A stretch of DNA of 60,279 nt from Candidatus Bilophila faecipullorum (GCA_944326695.1 CALVEZ010000022.1:1-60279); one strand, 5' to 3'. Positions 52,197 to 60,202 are shown, counted from the stretch's first letter. A program made the numbers and translations. Notes: generated by a model from the letters alone, not told the origin.

Positions 52197-52428
52197 AAAG
52201 GTTTGGTTCGACGAGGATTCCCTGTGGGTGGGGCTCAATGACGCCCGCGTCATTGGCGTTCCTCTCGCATGGTTCCCCCGTCTGCTCAACGCGACGGCTG
52301 CGGAACGCGAACGGTTTGAACTGAGTGCGTTCGGCATTCACTGGGAACACCTTGATGAAGATATTTCCGTGGAGGGACTCCTTGCCGGGCAGGGAGACCT
52401 GACGAGAACCCCCATTAAGGTCGCCTGA
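52180..52428 (+). CDS. DUF2442 protein (antitoxin-like partner)
   Basis: 82 residues. VWFDEDSLWVGLNDARVIGV, then PLAWFPRLLNATAAERERFE and FGIHWEHLDEDISVEGLLAG are diagnostic for DUF2442. It overlaps the DUF4160 gene by 17 bases, so the two are translated together. Usually considered the antitoxin or partner; the roles have not been settled for this pair. Confidence 0.85.
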   Translation: MTISPKKVWFDEDSLWVGLNDARVIGVPLAWFPRLLNATAAERERFELSAFGIHWEHLDEDISVEGLLAGQGDLTRTPIKVA

Positions 52429-52449
52429 CCAACTCCAAAGCCAGAACCC

Positions 52450-52517
52450 AAAAGGCTCCCCGGAAACGAGGAGCCTTTTTTCGTACCTTGAATCATCAAA
52501 GCCCGGACATGCGCCGG
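52450..52517 (+). repeat. 68-bp direct repeat, right copy (with double terminator)
   Basis: Second copy of 51778-51845. Here the second hairpin is complete (AGCCCGG...CCGGGCTTTTTT), so two terminators end the TA-like operon. Confidence 0.9.
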
Positions 52518-52571
52518 GCTTTTTTATTGATTCCGGGACGCCGGAACAAACATCAAAACGAGGATATTTCC

Positions 52572-52922
52572 ATGTGTTACGGAATGAACTGCGGACGGGA
52601 AGGCGCTATGGGGACATGCTCCAATCCTCTGAACTGCATCCTGCGCGACATGGCGATGGGCGAAGAGGAGCACTTCGCCGCGCAGCAAAGACGGGACGCT
52701 CTCTTTGCCGAGGCCCGCCTCCTGTGCCCCAACTGCCTCGGGCAAGGCGAACGCCGCGAGCTGGCCTATGCGGACGGGCTCTTTACCTGCCCGGAATGCG
52801 AGGCCGTCTGCGACGCCGAAGAACTGCTCGATACCTACGAATACGTGAAGGCCACCTGCCCTGCCGACGCCCCGACCGTCGACGCCTTCATCGCCACGCT
52901 TGCCCAGGGGAGGGCCGCATGA
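52572..52922 (+). CDS. zinc-ribbon protein
   Basis: 116 residues from the ATG at 52572. Two CxxC pairs, CPNCLGQGER and CPECEAVCDAEE, suggest a zinc ribbon; an N-terminal Cys cluster (CYGMNCGREGAMGTCSNPLN) is separate. First gene of a compact plus-strand operon leading to the recombination genes, coupled by ATGA. Function unknown. Confidence 0.65.
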   Translation: MCYGMNCGREGAMGTCSNPLNCILRDMAMGEEEHFAAQQRRDALFAEARLLCPNCLGQGERRELAYADGLFTCPECEAVCDAEELLDTYEYVKATCPADAPTVDAFIATLAQGRAA

Positions 52923-53164
52923 ACATGCTCTTCTGCGTCGAAACGGAATACCGCGGCATCGTGCGGCTGCACTATTTCAACTCCCTTCAGGCCGTCCGCC
53001 ATTTCATCAAGACGGGATGCAGGGGGGAAGGATGGGGAACCCTCCACCGGGCCTCATGGGACGATGGGGAACTCACTCCCCTTGGCCTTATCACCGACTG
53101 CAACCGCGTGGACGAGATCGAGGGCGGCATCGACGCCGTGCTCGACGCGCTGGAGGCGGCATGA
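52919..53164 (+). CDS. small early protein
   Basis: 81 residues: MNMLFCVETEYRGIVRLHYF then HFIKTGCRGEGWGTLHRASW. No family recognised. ATGA overlaps at both ends keep it in the operon with its neighbours. Confidence 0.6.
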   Translation: MNMLFCVETEYRGIVRLHYFNSLQAVRHFIKTGCRGEGWGTLHRASWDDGELTPLGLITDCNRVDEIEGGIDAVLDALEAA

Positions 53165-53307
53165 AGCCCCGCCACCTGCGGCGCAACCCTGTGGAGTGGG
53201 ACATCGTAGAGGGCTGCGTCATGGCCTGCTTTTTAGGCGCGTTGCTCCTCCTGCCCTTCATGGCGCTCCTGTACGCGCCGGAACTTCTGGCCCTCTTGGG
53301 GAGGTAG
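53161..53307 (+). CDS. small membrane protein
   Basis: 48 residues. One hydrophobic helix (CVMACFLGALLLLPFMALLY) after a basic N-terminus (MKPRHLRRN). Coupled to the previous gene by ATGA. Function unknown. Confidence 0.55.
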   Translation: MKPRHLRRNPVEWDIVEGCVMACFLGALLLLPFMALLYAPELLALLGR

Positions 53308-53309
53308 CC

Positions 53310-53456
53310 ATGCCATACCGATGGGAAGATGACGCCTACCCCGACATCGATGCTCGGGAAGACTGGACGGAAGAGGAACTGATAATCGCCGCCGGCAACG
53401 CCGCCCTTGCGCGGAAGCGGCGCAGAAACACGGAAGAGGAGGAAGACGATGTTTAA
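53310..53456 (+). CDS. small acidic protein
   Basis: 48 residues: MPYRWEDDAYPDIDAREDWT and ending TEEEEDDV. GGGGAGG lies six bases before the ATG, and the stop overlaps the start of the Sak4-like gene. Function unknown. Confidence 0.55.
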   Translation: MPYRWEDDAYPDIDAREDWTEEELIIAAGNAALARKRRRNTEEEEDDV

Positions 53457-54528
53457 GCGTGCCGAAAGAAAGAAGGCCAGGCTGCGTCTGGCCCTGTGCG
53501 CCCCCTCCGGCGCGGGAAAGACCTATAGCGCACTGCTCATCGCGCAGGGGCTTGGCGGACGCATCGCCATGATCGATACGGAACGGGGAAGCGGCGAACT
53601 GTACAGCCACCTGTGCGAATACGACGTGTGCCAGCTGGAGCCGCCCTATACGCCCAGGAAGTATGTGGAGGCCATCCACGAAGCCGAGCGCGCCGGATAC
53701 TCGACCATCATCATTGACAGCCTGTCCCATGCCTGGGCCGGTCAGGGCGGGCTTCTCGAAGAAGTGGACAAGCGCAAGGGGCGCGGGAACGACTTCACGG
53801 CATGGCGCGACATCACCCCCATGCACAACGCGCTCGTGGACGCCATGCTCCAGTCGTCCTGCCATATCATAGCCACCATGCGCACGAAGACGGCCTATGA
53901 AATCGTCAAGGATGAACGCACCGGCAAGACGAAGCCCGTCAAGGTCGGCCTTGCTCCGGTGCAGCGCGACGGGCTGGAATACGAGTTCACCGTGGTGCTG
54001 GATATCGACATAGACAAGCATGTTGCCAGCGCCAGCAAGGACAGGACCAGCCTGTTCGATGGGGAACGCTTCGTCCCTTCGGAAGAGACGGGACGCGCCC
54101 TTCTGGAATGGCTGGAAAGCGGGGCCGAGCCTTCCATTCGTCCCGCCCCGCCACAGCCACGGCCCGAACGCGTGGACCTCGCCGCCCTCGCCGCGGACCT
54201 GAGCGAAGTACGGGACAGCGCCGGGTACGTCGCCTGCTGGAACCGTCACCGCATTCTTGAAGGGCACCCGGATTATGAGGCCGTCAAGAACATGTTCGGC
54301 AGGAAGCGGAAGGAAATCGAGGCCCGGGCCGAGGCCGCCCCGCCCGGCTTCGTGCCGCTGGACGAGGTGACCGCCGCCTTTGAAGCCGCCGAAACCGTGA
54401 CCACCCTACAGGAGACGGCGAAGCGCCTGAACATCCCGGAAAACCACCCGGACGGCGAAGCCATCCATGCCGCCTACCGGGAACGCCAACGGCGGCTCGA
54501 AGAACGGAACGCCGAACACGCCGCCTAG
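53449..54528 (+). CDS. Sak4-like RecA-fold ATPase (single-strand annealing)
   Basis: 359 residues from the ATG at 53449. Walker A CAPSGAGKT, Walker B STIIIDSLSHAW, and a RecA-like core of about 230 residues (RIAMIDTERGSGELYSHL; HIIATMRTKTAYE). This AAA_24/Sak4 type promotes single-strand annealing and works with SSB, whose gene follows 54 bases downstream. The C-terminal 120 residues are helical and probably contact SSB or DNA. Confidence 0.85.
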   Translation: MFKRAERKKARLRLALCAPSGAGKTYSALLIAQGLGGRIAMIDTERGSGELYSHLCEYDVCQLEPPYTPRKYVEAIHEAERAGYSTIIIDSLSHAWAGQGGLLEEVDKRKGRGNDFTAWRDITPMHNALVDAMLQSSCHIIATMRTKTAYEIVKDERTGKTKPVKVGLAPVQRDGLEYEFTVVLDIDIDKHVASASKDRTSLFDGERFVPSEETGRALLEWLESGAEPSIRPAPPQPRPERVDLAALAADLSEVRDSAGYVACWNRHRILEGHPDYEAVKNMFGRKRKEIEARAEAAPPGFVPLDEVTAAFEAAETVTTLQETAKRLNIPENHPDGEAIHAAYRERQRRLEERNAEHAA

Positions 54529-54582
54529 CCCCTGCCCCGCCCGGACCATCGAGCGGGGCTTTCTTTCCCAAGAGGAGATTCC

Positions 54583-55053
54583 ATGAGCAGCCTCAATAAA
54601 GTCATGATCATCGGAAGGCTCGGGCGCGACCCGGAACTCAAATACACCCAGTCCGGCGCGCCCGTCTGCACGCTCAACGTGGCCACGGACGAATCCTACA
54701 CCGACCGCGACGGCAACCGCGTGGACCGCGCGGAATGGCACCGCGTCGTCGTGTTCCAGAAGGCGGCGGAAAACTGCGCCCAGTATCTGACCAAAGGCAG
54801 CCTCGTTTTCGTGGAAGGCAGCCTCCAGACCCGCAAGTGGCAGGACCAGCAGGGGCAGGATCGCTACATGACCGAAATCAAGGCGCAGCGCGTCAATTTC
54901 CTCGACCGCAAGGGCGACACCAACGGGCCGTCCGGCGGACAGAGCGGCGGACGCCAGCAGGGACAACGGCAAGGCCATCCCCCGGCGGACTATGAAGACC
55001 TCGGCCCCGCCTTCCCGTCCGAATGTTCCGGCATGGGCGATATGCCTTTTTAG
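54583..55053 (+). CDS. ssb: single-stranded DNA-binding protein
   Basis: 156 residues. OB fold with MIIGRLGRDPELKYTQSG, WHRVVVFQKAAENCAQYL and GSLVFVEGSLQTRKWQDQQG, a flexible Gly/Gln linker and the acidic tip ending GMGDMPF, the protein-docking peptide. AAGAGGAG precedes the ATG. Acts with the Sak4-like protein in recombination and replication. Confidence 0.93.
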   Translation: MSSLNKVMIIGRLGRDPELKYTQSGAPVCTLNVATDESYTDRDGNRVDRAEWHRVVVFQKAAENCAQYLTKGSLVFVEGSLQTRKWQDQQGQDRYMTEIKAQRVNFLDRKGDTNGPSGGQSGGRQQGQRQGHPPADYEDLGPAFPSECSGMGDMPF

Positions 55054-55071
55054 TAAAAACAGGATACAGCC

Positions 55072-55334
55072 ATGACGCAGACCGTAGAACGAGTGCCCGC
55101 CCTGCGTCACCTTCGGCATTGGGGCACACGGCCATGTCGCGGTCATCACCGATCACGGCAAGGGCCGCGCCTACTACGAAGGCAGGACCGACGAATCCCC
55201 CGCCGCCCATCCCGCGACCGTTCTTGTCCTGTCCGGCCTGATCGCGAGGCCCCCTCTTCCTGCTCGGAAACACGCCCCAAAGCCTCAACAGCGCCATTTT
55301 CTTCAAATACGAAGTCCCCGGGTTTCTCGACTGA
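55072..55334 (+). pseudogene. frame-broken small phage protein
   Basis: Coding sense jumps between frames: MTQTVERVP, then in another frame PPCVTFGIGAHGHVAVITDH and YEGRTDESPAAHPATVLVLS, then in a third LFLLGNTPQSLNSAIFFKYE ending VPGFLD. Two indels (near 55090 and 55255) split one gene of about 87 residues. No function recognised. Either real decay or assembly errors. Confidence 0.55.
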
Positions 55335-55374
55335 TACCCGGCGCCCACCTCACGCGCCGCCCCCCTAGAGCCCC

Positions 55375-55607
55375 GCCGGGGGGAGCACCGACAAAGGAAC
55401 CTCCACGATCCAAAACAATCGCTTGCGACATTCTGCACCGGGCGTGGAAAGACAGCGGCCTCACCCCGGGCGACGCGGGGTCGCAGGATGTGCGCGTCTG
55501 CGGGCTGTCAACCACCGACGGATTGCCCCCAAGTGCGGCACAAGCCACAAGTTCGCGGCCTGCCTCGTATGCGGATACCGGCGACCGAAACGATAGTCTC
55601 CCAGTCC
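55375..55607 (+). pseudogene. frame-broken zinc-ribbon-like remnant
   Basis: One frame reads ACDILHRAWKDSGLTPGDAG and RVCGLSTTDG; after about 55540 sense continues in another frame as PKCGTSHKFAACLVCGYRRP and a stop at 55607. The CxxC motifs suggest a small zinc-binding protein. No start codon is evident. Confidence 0.4.
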
Positions 55608-55633
55608 GGGGGCTTTAATGAGGAGAACTTGCC

Positions 55634-55984
55634 ATGCCCTTCCAAGATGCCTATGAACGAATCCTTCAGGCCACGGGTCTGCGCACGCAAAGCGAAGTAA
55701 CCGCTCTGCTCGGCGTAAAGCAGAGCAGCATCTCGGATGCGAAACAGCGCAAACACATCCCCGATCCGTGGCTCATGACCCTTTTCAGCAAAAAAGGGCT
55801 CAACCCCATATGGATACGCACCGGCGAAGGCCCGCAATACGTGGCGGGAACGGATGCACAGCCTGAGGCACCGCTCTTGTCCGAGCAACAGGTTACATCG
55901 CGCCTTGAGCCCATACTCCGAGTGGCCCTGCTCGGCGTGATTCCCCAGCTTGCGGATGAACTCAGGCAAAAGATGAACGCATAA
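55634..55984 (+). CDS. CI-repressor-like HTH protein
   Basis: 116 residues. DAYERILQATGLRTQSEVTA, LLGVKQSSISDAKQRKHIP and NPIWIRTGEGPQY form the helix-turn-helix of the Bacteriophage CI repressor family without a peptidase. Similar short proteins regulate phage genes; here it may control the adjacent accessory genes. GGAG precedes the ATG. Confidence 0.75.
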   Translation: MPFQDAYERILQATGLRTQSEVTALLGVKQSSISDAKQRKHIPDPWLMTLFSKKGLNPIWIRTGEGPQYVAGTDAQPEAPLLSEQQVTSRLEPILRVALLGVIPQLADELRQKMNA

Positions 55985-56011
55985 CCTCAACACGCATCAT
56001 GCGGAACCGGA

Positions 56012-56329
56012 ATGAACGACGCTGAAATCGAAGAACTCGTTGATGAAGTCAGAAGGTGCGAACGTGCCTTGCAGCAGGCGAAAAATGCCCTCGAAGTCGC
56101 CAAACGTGACGCCGCCATCGCCGCCTGCCCCTACAGGGAAGGTGACCTTGTCTCCGGGTGGGACCGCGACGGCACCAGTCCGGGGAAGATCGATAAAATC
56201 CTTTTCGTCCCTTCCTACCCCTACTACGACCTGCGAGTGCTCCCCATCACGGATGGGGGCAAACCATCGCGGCGGCACAGATACGCCTATAACGTGCTGG
56301 ACGTAAAACCCTACGAAGGCGACGAATGA
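56012..56329 (+). CDS. small coiled-coil protein
   Basis: 105 residues. N-terminal coiled coil (EELVDEVRRCERALQQAKNA) then a beta-rich part (EGDLVSGWDRDG, YPYYDLRVLPIT). No family recognised. Followed by a terminator. Confidence 0.6.
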   Translation: MNDAEIEELVDEVRRCERALQQAKNALEVAKRDAAIAACPYREGDLVSGWDRDGTSPGKIDKILFVPSYPYYDLRVLPITDGGKPSRRHRYAYNVLDVKPYEGDE

Positions 56330-56338
56330 CGCCAAACG

Positions 56339-56374
56339 AAAGGCGGCTCACACTGATGTGGGTCGCCTTTTTTC
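56339..56374 (+). terminator. intrinsic terminator
   Basis: AAAGGCG...CGCCTTTTTT with paired arms (56339-56345 and 56364-56371). Ends the operon that runs from 52572. Confidence 0.7.
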
Positions 56375-56630
56375 TTTGGGTGTTGTGGTCAGCTGGCCCC
56401 GGAAGGGGGTGATGCCGATGAAGCGGCGTAATGCGTCCGACCAGATGATTGAAGACAAGGGCGTGGCTGCCTGAGCAACGCCGGGGATGAAGGGAGATGA
56501 ACAAGGCCTCCTTGCTCCCAACAAATCAGGAAAAAGGCTATGGGGGTGTCCCGGCGTTTCCCCATCCGATCTCGCAAAGTATCTGAAAAAAACATGTCCG
56601 AAGAACTGACATTGCTTCAAAAACTTATGA
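56375..56630. other. region before the CRISPR array
   Basis: No convincing gene. Two short frames (17-18 codons) and a frame MSEELTLLQKLM (56594-56629) that runs straight into the first repeat and could be a truncated gene start. Confidence 0.4.
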
Positions 56631-58219
56631 CTTCTAAACCACCTACGCGGTGGATAACGATGGTGTTCTTCGTCGTGCCCGTCCCGGCGTCTTCTAAACC
56701 ACCTACGCGGTGGATAACAAATGAAGATCACGGCTAGGATGGTAGAGGAACTTCTAAACCACCTACGCGGTGGATAACATCTATTCTCAGCAGCGTCCCG
56801 GCGGTGTGAAGCTTCTAAACCACCTACGCGGTGGATAACGACCCGGTATCATGCTCCAAGGAGGATTGACACTTCTAAACCACCTACGCGGTGGATAACT
56901 GTACGGCAACGGGCCGCAAAACGCTCAAATGCTTCTAAACCACCTACGCGGTGGATAACAAGCTCTACAATTTGCTTCCCGACTGGATCAACTTCTAAAC
57001 CACCTACGCGGTGGATAACGGATTCAAAGACATCTTTGACGGCGTACTACACTTCTAAACCACCTACGCGGTGGATAACGCTTGGCCTCGGCCTTCGTTT
57101 CTTCCGGGCGCCTTCTAAACCACCTACGCGGTGGATAACGGCTGAACCTTGGGATGATGACGATGCCGAATCTTCTAAACCACCTACGCGGTGGATAACT
57201 CACCGCCCTGAGCGTGGTCATGACCGTGTGCCTTCTAAACCACCTACGCGGTGGATAACCCTAGCCCCGCACTTGCCCCGGATTCCGGGGCCTTCTAAAC
57301 CACCTACGCGGTGGATAACCCCTACCATGCCAGTATGGTTGCCGCAATCATCTTCTAAACCACCTACGCGGTGGATAACCCAGACCGTCCCCGCCGGGGC
57401 AACGGCGGTGACTTCTAAACCACCTACGCGGTGGATAACCCGTCAAAGATGTCTTTGAATCCCTGCCATGTCTTCTAAACCACCTACGCGGTGGATAACT
57501 TAGAGACTATTTACCCACGACGAACGGGGAACTTCTAAACCACCTACGCGGTGGATAACAGTCAGCCTTTGCCGATTTCTGGTCGATACTCCTTCTAAAC
57601 CACCTACGCGGTGGATAACTTGCGCCTGTTCCCTTGATGTCAAACTTGTCACTTCTAAACCACCTACGCGGTGGATAACTTTATCGCCCCCTGCCCGTCG
57701 GCATTCCACAGCTTCTAAACCACCTACGCGGTGGATAACGGGACTCGCCAAAGGCTTTCATGTCCATGTAACTTCTAAACCACCTACGCGGTGGATAACG
57801 TCCCTACGCCCTGTGCTCTTCCGTACAATGACTTCTAAACCACCTACGCGGTGGATAACGAAGTCCATAAGCGCGATGGAATTGCGTAGAACTTCTAAAC
57901 CACCTACGCGGTGGATAACTTCACCATCCAGTACCACCCCGTTATTTGATCCTTCTAAACCACCTACGCGGTGGATAACGTAGTCCGTTTCATTGACACG
58001 AGCGCCGCAATCTTCTAAACCACCTACGCGGTGGATAACGACGCGCTGGTACATGAGATGATTCCCTACATCTTCTAAACCACCTACGCGGTGGATAACC
58101 GTGGGCTGCGCGAGCCCTACCCTGCCAGTATCTTCTAAACCACCTACGCGGTGGATAACTACTGTCCATGAGAGCAACGGCATCCGAAAGACTTCTAAAC
58201 CACCTACGCGGTGGATAAC
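56631..58219 (-). CRISPR. CRISPR array, 27 repeats, type I-F-like, no cas genes
   Basis: 27 identical 28-bp repeats starting CTTCTAAACC and ending GGTGGATAAC separate 26 spacers of 32 nt (one of 33). Read on the minus strand the repeat begins GTTATCCACC, has a 5-bp stem with a GCGTA loop (CCACC/GGTGG) and ends TTTAGAAG, like type I-F repeats cleaved by Cas6f/Csy4. Transcription should therefore run leftward from an AT-rich region at 58220-58355. No cas gene occurs in the window. Repeats do not degenerate at either end. Spacers 7 and 14 (57020-57051, 57440-57471) are reverse-complementary over 23 nt, and spacers 12 and 25 share 16 of 17 bases. Confidence 0.95.
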
Positions 58220-58358
58220 TAGAGCCCCTTACCAAAATCTCCCTGCTTTTCAAGGAATTATCTTCAAAAAGCCTCTGGAGACTTCGTTTTGGTCTCTGAG
58301 CTCCAACTACCTTATTCCCAATCTCTTTTTCCGACAACTTTTTTCTGAAGCCAAAGGA
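58220..58358 (-). promoter_or_regulatory. probable CRISPR leader
   Basis: AT-rich stretch without a gene, at the side from which a type I-F array would be transcribed. TTGTCG (minus strand, near 58337) could be a -35 box; the promoter is not certain. Confidence 0.5.
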
Positions 58359-58385
58359 AGCCCGGAACGATGCCCGGGCTTTTTA
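58359..58385 (+). terminator. intrinsic terminator beyond the array
   Basis: AGCCCGG/CCGGGCT stem then TTTTT on the plus strand. Stops rightward transcription from crossing the array into the next gene, or separates the array from the integration genes. Confidence 0.65.
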
Positions 58386-58404
58386 CGTATCAGGAGCCTC
58401 AATC

Positions 58405-58923
58405 ATGATGAAGAAACGCTTCCCACCTCCACCGGAAGTCGTACAGCGCGCCCGCTGTTATCTGGCGCTGCGACTCCTGCGGGCCTACGTCGACGTCATG
58501 GGCAAAACCCGCGACCGCCGCTTCGACGACCTCATGGACAAAATCCGGCGCTGGCTCGGTGAATGTGAAGAGATGCTGGAACGGCGGCCGGTGTCCAACT
58601 GCACCGATTCCGAGGTCATCCAGAAGCTGGAGATCGTCCTTTCGTGCATCGACTGCGGGCCGCACAAATCCCCGCGTGAACAGTACACCCATTGGGGTGC
58701 TGCCATCTTCTGCGCCCATATCCTGCTTGTGGACGTCCGGGCCACCTGCCCCGCGTGGTACGGCAGGGCCATCCGCCGGAGAAACGACGCGGGCGTCATC
58801 ACCAGCCGCTACCCGTGGCGCTATCTTTATGCGGTCGTCGAGCGCCTCGCGGAAGGACTTGAGGCCACCATTCCCGAAGCGGCGGAACTGGGAACGGAAA
58901 TATACCTTACGGTGCAAAGCTGA
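58405..58923 (+). CDS. helical phage protein of unknown function
   Basis: 172 residues, helical and Arg-rich (VQRARCYLALRLLRAYVDVM, RRFDDLMDKIRRWLGECEEM). AGGAG lies nine bases before the ATG at 58405. Located between array and integrase genes. Not recognised; no nuclease or Cas-like motif. Confidence 0.6.
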   Translation: MMKKRFPPPPEVVQRARCYLALRLLRAYVDVMGKTRDRRFDDLMDKIRRWLGECEEMLERRPVSNCTDSEVIQKLEIVLSCIDCGPHKSPREQYTHWGAAIFCAHILLVDVRATCPAWYGRAIRRRNDAGVITSRYPWRYLYAVVERLAEGLEATIPEAAELGTEIYLTVQS

Positions 58924-58955
58924 GGATATTTACACCGTTACACGGAGAAAAAGTT

Positions 58956-59300
58956 ATGGAAACTCTGCTGATAGACGCCGAAGAAATGTGCAGGCGGCTT
59001 GGAGTCAACAAGGAGACCTTCAGGCGTTCCTGGCGGAGATGGAAACACGAGCGCGTAGGCGCAGGGTACGACCTGCGCTCCATGCGCTTCTACTGGTGTG
59101 ATGGGCCGATCAAGACAGAGGGCTACAATGGCCGTATCGAAGTACAGGACAAAAAGCGGAATCAGGTGGGCGGCGGACGTCTGGCAGGACGGTGTGCGCA
59201 TCGGCAGGAAAGCAGGCTTCACAAGCAAGCGGGCGGCAACGGCATGGGAGGAAACGATATTGACCTCTCCGCCGAAGCCCGTCGATTCGGTCTTGCGTGA
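58956..59300 (+). CDS. excisionase-like HTH protein (C-terminus doubtful)
   Basis: The first 55 residues (LIDAEEMCRRLGVNKETFRR, SWRRWKHERV) look like an excisionase/AlpA helix-turn-helix. The frame stays open to 59300, overlapping the integrase by 173 bases; that C-terminal part is probably not conserved protein. Excisionases normally sit beside the integrase and bind the attachment region. A frameshift or a shorter true gene is possible. Confidence 0.55.
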   Translation: METLLIDAEEMCRRLGVNKETFRRSWRRWKHERVGAGYDLRSMRFYWCDGPIKTEGYNGRIEVQDKKRNQVGGGRLAGRCAHRQESRLHKQAGGNGMGGNDIDLSAEARRFGLA

Positions 59301-60195
59301 TGTCTGCACGCGTCATCTTCTCTACTGTGAAAACCGGCTGAAACCGAACACGCTGTCCTACAAGACCACCGCATACAGAAGGTTCATTGCTTTTGTTGGT
59401 GGGGATACGCCCTTCAGAAGCATTACAAGGCATGTCATAGACACATTCGTTACCGAACTTTCGCGGATTATAAGTAAAAAAACAGCCAACAAGCATAAGA
59501 CCGAACTGTCCTCGCTCTGGACATGGGCCAATAAGGAAGGCCTTGTTCAGGGGAACCCCCCGCAACAGATTGATGCATACGCCGTCAAAAAAACGGTAAA
59601 GTACGTTCCTCCATCCGTCGACATAGCGAAGCTGCTGAACAGTGCCGATGAAGGCTTCGAGAAGGACTTTCTTCTATGCCTGCTTCATACTGCCGCCCGC
59701 ATATCGGAAATCCGCAATCTGGCATGGGAAGACGTTGACCTGTCCCACAGGACGGTGACGCTCTGGACCAGCAAGCGGAGAGGCGGCAACAGCGAGCCGC
59801 GCAAGATTGCGATGTCGCAAACCCTGTACGAAGTACTGGAAAGGCTGAACGGACAACGTACCGCCGCCGAGACCCATGTCTTTACGGACCCCAAGACGGG
59901 GACGGCGTACACTCGCACCTGCAACAGGATCAAATTCTTCATGAGCAACCTCTGCGCCCGGGCGGGGGTTGCTCCTTTTTCAGCCCACAGCCTGCGCCAC
60001 TTCATGGCCACGCACTTTGACGACCCGCACCGGGCACAAAAGGTGCTCGGACACAAGAACCTGCGGACCACTGAAATCTATCTGCATGACCTTGGCGTGG
60101 ACAGGAAAGCGGCGGGCATTTTTGAGTCAATCACCAATGAAATCACCAATGGCAAAAGCTCCACCAATGAAAAAAGGGCTTACCTTTTACAGTAA
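59128..60195 (+). CDS. int: tyrosine integrase
   Basis: 355 residues from the ATG at 59128 (MAVSKYRTKSG). N-terminal arm-binding domain (SKYRTKSGIRWAADVWQDGV), core-binding domain near 65-160, and catalytic domain with R191 (HTAARISEIRNL), H287-x-x-R290 (HSLRH), H309 (LGHKN) and nucleophile Y318 (TTEIYLH). Inserts the phage into the tRNA-Ser gene at the adjacent 66-bp core. The gene's last codons contain three arm-site repeats. A terminator and the right core follow within 10 bp. Confidence 0.95.
   Translation: MAVSKYRTKSGIRWAADVWQDGVRIGRKAGFTSKRAATAWEETILTSPPKPVDSVLRDVCTRHLLYCENRLKPNTLSYKTTAYRRFIAFVGGDTPFRSITRHVIDTFVTELSRIISKKTANKHKTELSSLWTWANKEGLVQGNPPQQIDAYAVKKTVKYVPPSVDIAKLLNSADEGFEKDFLLCLLHTAARISEIRNLAWEDVDLSHRTVTLWTSKRRGGNSEPRKIAMSQTLYEVLERLNGQRTAAETHVFTDPKTGTAYTRTCNRIKFFMSNLCARAGVAPFSAHSLRHFMATHFDDPHRAQKVLGHKNLRTTEIYLHDLGVDRKAAGIFESITNEITNGKSSTNEKRAYLLQ
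60131..60170 (+). repeat. right arm-type integrase sites inside int
   Basis: TCACCAATG(A/G) starts at 60131 and 60143, with a third copy (CCACCAATGA) at 60161. 60131-60154 is identical to 568-591. They encode the I-T-N-E repeats at the end of integrase. Confidence 0.65.
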
Positions 60196-60201
60196 GCCCT
60201 T
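60170..60201 (-). terminator. bidirectional terminator next to the right core
   Basis: AAGGGCTTAC/GTAAGCCCTT stem. On the minus strand TTTTTT follows, so the phage supplies a new terminator for the tRNA-Ser transcript; it may also stop int transcription. Confidence 0.7.
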
Positions 60202-60202
60202 G

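Noticed and set aside
57380..57411. Spacer 13 shares 17 nt with the cI gene (48609-48625)
   Set aside because: The match lies in the part far from the expected seed and stops after 17 bases; both are GC-rich coding stretches, so self-targeting of cI is unlikely.
57036..57458. Open frame across the array encoding repeated KPPTRWIT
   Set aside because: It is the translation of the 28-bp repeats with a 60-bp period; it is a by-product of the CRISPR array, not a repeat protein.
56631..58404. Cas genes beside the array
   Set aside because: The neighbouring proteins (56012-56329, 58405-58923) have no Cas-like motifs; Cas1, Cas3, Csy or Cas6 proteins are not present anywhere in the window.
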